The position numbers were made by a program, and so were the translations under genes. 64,000 bases of DNA from Arthrobacter sp. B3I4 (GTDB lineage Bacteria; Actinomycetota; Actinomycetes; Actinomycetales; Micrococcaceae): assembly GCF_030816855.1 (NCBI RefSeq), contig NZ_JAUSYK010000001.1, forward strand, positions 3,472,001 to 3,536,000, written 5' to 3'. Positions 59,242 to 64,000 of the stretch are shown piece by piece (the first letter of the stretch is position 1; every line of letters begins with the position of its first letter). Under the pieces are notes generated by a model. The model ran no database searches. It was not told the origin of the DNA and saw only the letters and a program-made list of their open reading frames with translations.

Positions 59242-60573
59242 GTGACCACCTCAAATTCACTCTCCTCCGCCGCAGGTGCTCCTCCGGTGATCTCCGGCAA
59301 AGACGCCGGAAAGATTGCCCGCGCCGCCTTCGTCGGGACCGCGCTGGAGTGGTACGACTACTACCTCTTCGGCACCGCCGCGGCGCTGGTCTTCAACCGG
59401 CTCTTCTTCACCAACATGGACCCCACCGCGGCCCTGCTGGCCTCCTTCGCCACCTTCGGCGTCGGCTTCGCCGCTCGCCCGATCGGTGCCGTCATCTTCG
59501 GCTACATCGGCGACCGTTACGGACGGCGGCCGGCGCTTCTGATGACCATCGTCATGATCGGCGCAGCCACCGCCTTGATCGGCTTACTGCCGGACTTCGG
59601 CAGCATCGGCCTCGCCGCGCCCGTCCTGCTCGCCGTCCTGCGCCTGGTCCAGGGCCTGGCGGTCGGCGGCGAGTGGGGCGGCGCCGTGACCATGGCGGTC
59701 GAGCACGCTCCGGTCGAAAAACGCGGCCGGTACGCCGCGCTGGTCCAGGTAGGCTCGCCGGTTGCGACGCTGCTGGCCTCCGGCGCCTTCTCGCTGGTCC
59801 TGCTCTTCCCGTCCGAATTCTTTGACGCTTGGGGCTGGCGCATTCCGTTCCTGCTGGCCTTCCCGATGCTGGGCATCGCGCTCTGGATCCGTCTCAAGGT
59901 CGAGGAATCCCCCATCTTCAAGGACCTGCTCGCCCTGGGCGAAACCTCCAAGGTCCCGGCCCTGGACGTGTTCCGCCACGCCGGCGGCCGCCTGCTCGTG
60001 GCAATCCTCGCCGCGCTGCTCGGCGTCGGCGGCTTCTACATGATCACCACCTTCGTGGTGAGCTACGGCGCCAACACTCTGAAGGTGGACCGGAACGTCA
60101 TGGTCAACGCGACGCTGGTGGCCGCGGTTGCCCAGATCGGCGTCACCTTCCTTATGGGCCGGCTGGCCGAGAAGATCGGCCCGGGCAAGGTGACCATGTG
60201 GGGCGGCATCGTCAGCGCCGTCACGGCATTCCCCCTCTTCGCGATGATCGACACCAAGTCGCCGCTGATGATCACGCTGGCCATCACCATCGGCATCATG
60301 CTCATTGCGGTGGCCTACGCCGTCAACGGCGCCCTGCTGACCGAGCTGTTCCCGCCGAAGCTGCGGTACTCTGGCGTCGCCCTCGGCTACAACATTGCGG
60401 GCGCCACCAGCGGTTTCATGCCCCTGCTGGCCACCGCCATGCTGGGCATCTCGGGCAACCAGTCGTGGGGTGCAGCCCTGATTCTGGCGATCATCTCCCT
60501 GCTCACCGCAGTCGGCGGGTTCTTCGGCGAGCGCCTGCGCGTTCAGGACAAGAAACTCGTCACTAGCAGCTAA
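59242..60573 (+). CDS. MFS transporter of the metabolite:H+ symporter (MHS) family
   Basis: 443 residues, twelve membrane helices. MHS family marks: GTALEWYDYYLFGTAAALVFN at the start, FGYIGDRYGRRPALLMTI, LRLVQGLAVGGEWGGAV and ELFPPKLRYSGVALGYN. Members include ProP, KgtP and ShiA, carrying organic acids, betaines or shikimate. GTG 59242 with AAAGG ten bases upstream is preferred; ATG 59206 is an alternative. It lies between pucR and an M20 deacylase, suggesting import of the cluster's substrate. Confidence 0.92.
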   Translation: MTTSNSLSSAAGAPPVISGKDAGKIARAAFVGTALEWYDYYLFGTAAALVFNRLFFTNMDPTAALLASFATFGVGFAARPIGAVIFGYIGDRYGRRPALLMTIVMIGAATALIGLLPDFGSIGLAAPVLLAVLRLVQGLAVGGEWGGAVTMAVEHAPVEKRGRYAALVQVGSPVATLLASGAFSLVLLFPSEFFDAWGWRIPFLLAFPMLGIALWIRLKVEESPIFKDLLALGETSKVPALDVFRHAGGRLLVAILAALLGVGGFYMITTFVVSYGANTLKVDRNVMVNATLVAAVAQIGVTFLMGRLAEKIGPGKVTMWGGIVSAVTAFPLFAMIDTKSPLMITLAITIGIMLIAVAYAVNGALLTELFPPKLRYSGVALGYNIAGATSGFMPLLATAMLGISGNQSWGAALILAIISLLTAVGGFFGERLRVQDKKLVTSS

Positions 60574-60625
60574 TACGGCCGCGGGCCGCTGCTCAACCTC
60601 ATACGAATGCTCAACCACCACAATC

Positions 60626-60655
60626 GGGGAGCCGTCCGACGCCGGACGGCTCCCC
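60626..60655 (+). terminator. Strong hairpin between MFS and deacylase genes
   Basis: GGGGAGCCGTCCG at 60626-60638 pairs perfectly with 60643-60655 across a four-base loop. It ends just ten bases before the AGGAG of the next gene, so it may attenuate read-through into that gene. Confidence 0.8.
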
Positions 60656-60674
60656 CGCTCTTTAGGAGACGAAC

Positions 60675-61946
60675 ATGCTCAGTGACGACCACACCCGGCG
60701 CATCCTCGACGCCGTCGACGCCGCCTTCGACGCCCAGCTGTCCTTCACCCAGGACCTGGTCAGGCACCCGTCGCTGCGCACCCGGGAGGGCAGCGCCCAG
60801 GACCTGATGTACGGGGCCATGGCCGGCCGCGGCCTGGAGATGGACCGCTGGGAGCTGGACGCCGAGGAGCTCTCCGCGCATGAGGGCTTCGGTCCCGTGA
60901 CGGTGTCCTACGACGGGATGACCAACGTCGTGGGCACCTATCGGCCGGCTGCCGAGCGCGGCCGTTCCCTCATCCTCAACGGCCACATCGACGTCGTCCC
61001 CGAAGGGCCGTCCGAGGCCTGGTCCCGCTTGCCCTGGGACGCCCCCATCATCGACGGGTGGCTTTACGGCCGCGGCGCAGGCGACATGAAGGCCGGGCTC
61101 GCGGCGAACCTCTTTGCCTTCGACGCCGTCCGTGCCGCCGGGTTCGAACCGGCCGGCCGCATCCACTTCCAGTCCGTCGTCGAGGAGGAATGCACGGGCA
61201 ACGGCTCCCTGTCCGCCCTGATGCGCGGCTACGGCGCCGACTCCGTCATCATCCCCGAACCCGAGGAAGACATGCTGGTGCGCGCCAACGTGGGCGTGCT
61301 CTGGTTCAAGGTCAGGGTCACCGGCAGCCCGACCCATCCCCGTGAGATGGGCACCGGCTTCAACGCCATCGACGCCGCGTACACGGCAATGTCCGCGCTG
61401 CGGGAGGTCGAGGAAAAGTGGAACGCGGACCGGGGACAGCACCGCTACTTCGAGGACCTGGATCACCCCATCAACTTCAACTTCGGCGGGATCGCCGGCG
61501 GCGACTGGCCCTCCAGCGTTCCGGCCTGGTGCGAGTTCGATGTGCGGGCAGCGATCTATCCCGGCATCAGCGCCGAACAGGCCTGGTCCGAACTGCAGGA
61601 ATGCCTCGCCTCCCTGGGCCGCGGGCCCGCCCCGATCAAGGCCGTCGGCGAGAAAACCGGCTTCTTCTCCGAAGGATACGTGCTGGAACCGGGCAGCGAC
61701 GCTGAGGCCATGCTGGAGCGCACCCACGCGCAGGCGTTCGGCCGCGAACTGGAAAGCTTCACCACGCCCGGCTACCTCGACGGCCGGGTCTTCACCCTCT
61801 ACGCCGACACGCCCGCGCTGGTCTACGGCCCCGTCTCGGAAGCCATCCACGGGTTCGACGAGCGGGTCTCGGTCGAATCCGTCCGCCGGATCACCAAGAG
61901 CATCGCCCTGTTCATCGCCGACTGGTGCGGCATCGACGAGCGGTAG
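60675..61946 (+). CDS. M20-family ArgE/DapE-like deacylase
   Basis: 423 residues. Metal site: ILNGHIDVVPEG (His, Asp), YGRGAGDMKAGLAAN (bridging Asp), VVEEECTGNGSL (Glu pair). The lid domain has VRVTGSPTHPREMGTG and the end PVSEAIHGFDERVSVESV carries the last His. Relatives are acetylornithine deacetylases and succinyl-diaminopimelate desuccinylases; here the catabolic cluster suggests deacylation of an N-acyl intermediate. AGGAG precedes ATG 60675. Confidence 0.92.
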   Translation: MLSDDHTRRILDAVDAAFDAQLSFTQDLVRHPSLRTREGSAQDLMYGAMAGRGLEMDRWELDAEELSAHEGFGPVTVSYDGMTNVVGTYRPAAERGRSLILNGHIDVVPEGPSEAWSRLPWDAPIIDGWLYGRGAGDMKAGLAANLFAFDAVRAAGFEPAGRIHFQSVVEEECTGNGSLSALMRGYGADSVIIPEPEEDMLVRANVGVLWFKVRVTGSPTHPREMGTGFNAIDAAYTAMSALREVEEKWNADRGQHRYFEDLDHPINFNFGGIAGGDWPSSVPAWCEFDVRAAIYPGISAEQAWSELQECLASLGRGPAPIKAVGEKTGFFSEGYVLEPGSDAEAMLERTHAQAFGRELESFTTPGYLDGRVFTLYADTPALVYGPVSEAIHGFDERVSVESVRRITKSIALFIADWCGIDER

Positions 61947-62048
61947 GGGACGCTACCGGGGAGTTGGGAGAACTGCCTGCCCACCCTGCCGGCCAGTTGC
62001 TTCCCGCCGGGCTACGGTATTGCTAGACACCGAACCTGGAAGGCCGTT

Positions 62049-62204
62049 ATGGACTCAGAAGCCGACTACCAGCCACCCCTGCAACTGGAGGGCCAGACGT
62101 CGATCAATGATTACCTGGACCCTATCCCGGCGATCACGCCGGTGGAGCTCAGAGAACCAACTGATGATGAGCTAGACGCCTTCTTGACGGCACAGCTCGA
62201 ATAA
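62049..62204 (+). CDS. Small acidic protein (51 aa)
   Basis: Starts MDSEADYQPPLQLEGQTSIN and ends EPTDDELDAFLTAQLE; strongly acidic, no signal peptide or known domain. GGAAGG at 62039-62044 precedes ATG 62049 by four bases. It is followed by an AT-rich inverted repeat (62251-62279). The good ribosome binding site and the non-repetitive amphipathic C-terminus support a real gene; function unknown. Confidence 0.6.
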   Translation: MDSEADYQPPLQLEGQTSINDYLDPIPAITPVELREPTDDELDAFLTAQLE

Positions 62205-62250
62205 TTCCGGCTAGCTGGCGCCCGGGTCCTTGCTTCTCTCATTTCCCGCA

Positions 62251-62279
62251 TTCTAAAATTAGCTACTCTTCTTTTAGAA
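62251..62279. promoter_or_regulatory. AT-rich inverted repeat upstream of the 62340 membrane protein
   Basis: TTCTAAAA at 62251-62258 and TTTTAGAA at 62272-62279 are exact complements around 13 bases. The AT-rich arms stand out in this GC-rich DNA and look like an operator more than a terminator. Confidence 0.5.
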
Positions 62280-62339
62280 GGTGCCCGATGGATAGAACAC
62301 TTGAGGCCCTAACCCGCAAGCAGTCAGGCGGCAGTTGAG

Positions 62340-62816
62340 ATGGACTGGCCGGGCTGGGCACTGTTCGGGCTGCTGGCCACCACCGCCCTGACCGCGGTGA
62401 TGATCTTTTGCCAGATGGCGGGCTGGACGCGGCTTGACCTTGCGCTGGTCCTGGGCAGCCTCGTCACTCCCGACCCGGACAAGGCCCGGATCGCCGGGTT
62501 CTTCATCCACCTCGCGGCCGGTCAGGTCTTCGCCCTCGGCTATGCGGCGACCTTCGCGTTGCTGGGCAGGGCTACCTGGTGGATCGGCGCGTTGCTGGGC
62601 CTGCTGCATGTCACCGTGGCGCTGACCATTATCCTGCCGCTGCTGCCCGGCATCCACCCCCGCATGGCCAGCACCAGGGCTGGCCCGGCCAGCCGTGCGG
62701 CGCTGGAACCGCCGGGCCTGCTGGGGCTCAACTACGGGATCCAAACGCCCGCGGTGGCCGTGGCGGCCCACCTGGTCTACGGTTCGTTGCTCGGGCTGCT
62801 CCTCACGGTCCGCTGA
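62340..62816 (+). CDS. Four-helix membrane protein of unknown function
   Basis: 158 residues. Hydrophobic segments WALFGLLATTALTAVMIF, AGFFIHLAAGQVFALGYAATFALLG, WWIGALLGLLHVTVALTIILPLLPGIHP and VAAHLVYGSLLGLLLTV. The HLAAG and HLVYG histidines recur in related uncharacterised actinobacterial proteins. No catalytic motif. It lies 31 bases upstream of the GH15 gene and may be co-transcribed. Confidence 0.78.
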   Translation: MDWPGWALFGLLATTALTAVMIFCQMAGWTRLDLALVLGSLVTPDPDKARIAGFFIHLAAGQVFALGYAATFALLGRATWWIGALLGLLHVTVALTIILPLLPGIHPRMASTRAGPASRAALEPPGLLGLNYGIQTPAVAVAAHLVYGSLLGLLLTVR

Positions 62817-62847
62817 CCCGGGCGGCGTCGAAAGAAGGTGCATCCGC

Positions 62848-64000
62848 ATGGAACCATCGGCCCCTTCCCCCGCTCTCGCCGACTACGGGCTGCTGGGCGA
62901 CACCCGGACCGCCGCCCTGGTCTCGGCCGACGGCGGCATCGACTGGCTCTGCGCCCCCACCTTCGACGGCGACCCCGTCTTCGGCGCACTGCTCGGCGGC
63001 CCGGAGGCAGGCACCTTCCGCGCCGGTCCCGCCCTGCCCGCACACCAGCTCAGCCGCCGCTACCGGCCGCACACCGCGACGCTGGAAACGGTCTGGGCCA
63101 CCGACGCCGGCACGCTGTCCCTCACCGAGGCGATGGTTGCGGAAGTGTCGGGCCAACTGCTGCCTACCACCCTCCTGATCCGGCGACTGGAGGCGGCGGG
63201 CGCACCGGCGCAGGCCGCCGTCGTCTATGACCCGCGCTTCGGCGAGCGCCACCTCCGCCCACGCGTCCGCCACGGTCAGCACTTGGTCTGCGAGTGGGGC
63301 GCCCTGGCCATGTCGCTGGGCTGCAGTGGCGGGCTGCGGCTGGAGCCGGGGAGGACGGCGGCAGTCACCGTGGAGCCCGGCCGCCCGCTGGTGATGGCGC
63401 TGGCCTTGGCGTACGGGGAGCCGCTGGTCTGGGTCGATCCCGAAACCGCGTGGGACCTGGTGGACGCCGACGAGGCGCGCTGGCGGGAGTGGACCTCAGG
63501 TGTCAGCGACGACGTTCCGTTCCGTGAGCCGGTGTTGCGGAGCCTGCTGACGTTGAAGCTGCTGACCTACTCGCCGTCGGGCGCGCCGGTGGCTGCCCCC
63601 ACCACGTCCCTGCCGGAGGACCCGGGCGGCATCCGGAACTGGGATTACCGGTACGCCTGGCCGCGGGACGCCAGCATCGGAATCGCCGCGTTCCTGGCCG
63701 TGGGCAAGGACGCCGCGGCCCTGAACTTCCTGAACTGGCTGCTGCACGCCAGCCGGCTGCAGCGGCCCCGGCTGCCGGCCCTGCTCACGCTGATGGGCGG
63801 GCATGTCCCCCGCGAGCGCACCCTGGCGGGCTGGCCGGGCTATGCGGGCAGCGCCCCGGTGCGGACGGGCAACGGCGCCGCCCACCAGCACCAGCTCGAC
63901 GGTTACGGCTGGGTCCTGGACGCCGCGTGGAATCTCGTCGGGCAGGGCCACCGGCTCAATTCGGAGACGTGGCGGGCGATGCGCGGCTTCACGGACCTCG
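62848..64000 (+). CDS. Glycoside hydrolase family 15 protein (glucoamylase/trehalase-like), partial
   Basis: 384 residues visible; the gene continues beyond the window. The N-terminal beta-sandwich starts ALADYGLLGDTRTAALVSADGGIDWLCAPTFDGDPVFGALLGG, the usual opening of GH15 proteins, and the catalytic domain begins at PGGIRNWDYRYAWPRDASIG, the GH15 signature. Full proteins are about 600 residues. Actinobacterial members often hydrolyse trehalose or alpha-glucans. AAAGAAGG at 62831-62838 precedes ATG 62848. No signal peptide, so it acts in the cytoplasm. Confidence 0.92.
   Translation, partial: MEPSAPSPALADYGLLGDTRTAALVSADGGIDWLCAPTFDGDPVFGALLGGPEAGTFRAGPALPAHQLSRRYRPHTATLETVWATDAGTLSLTEAMVAEVSGQLLPTTLLIRRLEAAGAPAQAAVVYDPRFGERHLRPRVRHGQHLVCEWGALAMSLGCSGGLRLEPGRTAAVTVEPGRPLVMALALAYGEPLVWVDPETAWDLVDADEARWREWTSGVSDDVPFREPVLRSLLTLKLLTYSPSGAPVAAPTTSLPEDPGGIRNWDYRYAWPRDASIGIAAFLAVGKDAAALNFLNWLLHASRLQRPRLPALLTLMGGHVPRERTLAGWPGYAGSAPVRTGNGAAHQHQLDGYGWVLDAAWNLVGQGHRLNSETWRAMRGFTDL

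Overview
The window is high-GC actinobacterial chromosomal DNA. The gene set (NADP isocitrate dehydrogenase of the monomeric type, a large HPII-like catalase, DUF6350-purN-purH neighbourhood, SAM-IV-like and yybP-ykoY-like riboswitches, a tRNA-free rRNA operon with an actinobacterial GAACTCAATAG NusA site) fits a soil Micrococcaceae such as Arthrobacter/Pseudarthrobacter. That assignment is inference; no database was searched. No transposase, prophage, CRISPR array or tRNA gene was found.

Layout. 1-3.7 kb: end of a sugar ABC transporter operon (ATPase tail, permease, lipoprotein binding protein) and a Gfo/Idh/MocA dehydrogenase. 3.8-7.6 kb: a Pro/Ala/Thr-rich secreted protein, then a membrane Ser/Thr kinase translationally coupled to an Ala-rich lipoprotein. 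7.6-13 kb: katE, a SRPBCC protein and icd. 13.2-21.8 kb: secreted serine protease, purH, MFS transporter, collagen-like protein, purN, two membrane proteins and DUF4383. 22-28.2 kb: flotillin/NfeD pair and two paralogous PAS-GGDEF-EAL proteins. 28.4-30.7 kb: an SDR and a secreted GH16 enzyme. 30.8-36.6 kb: rRNA operon on the minus strand (16S, 23S, 5S) with a recognisable promoter, NusA site and pre-23S processing stem. 36.9-38.7 kb: TerC-type transporter behind a manganese (yybP-ykoY) riboswitch, coupled to a winged-helix regulator. 38.8-46 kb: glycosyltransferase, YghA-like stress SDR, SAM-riboswitch operon (AmiS/UreI-like membrane protein plus DszC/SfnB-like flavoprotein), cold-shock protein, acyltransferase. 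46-54.8 kb: an accessory stretch with three frameshifted genes (FAD monooxygenase, SRPBCC protein, membrane-anchored HNH nuclease) among intact small proteins, a lipase, a matrixin-like protease and a 2,3-butanediol dehydrogenase. 54.8-62 kb: a catabolic cluster for N-carbamoyl/amide compounds around a PucR regulator. 62-64 kb: small acidic ORF, membrane protein, and a GH15 enzyme running off the end.

Most notable: (i) a SAM-sensing riboswitch over an AmiS/UreI-like channel plus a DszC-like monooxygenase, suggesting an organosulfur uptake/oxidation unit; (ii) katE and a YghA-like SDR 30 kb apart share the same promoter architecture, a TAGGGT -10 box followed at once by an ACTAAGC-N3-CTTAGC-type palindrome, suggesting one unknown stress regulator; (iii) Mn riboswitch, extra palindrome and coupled regulator at terC; (iv) a cluster of indels at 46-54.5 kb.
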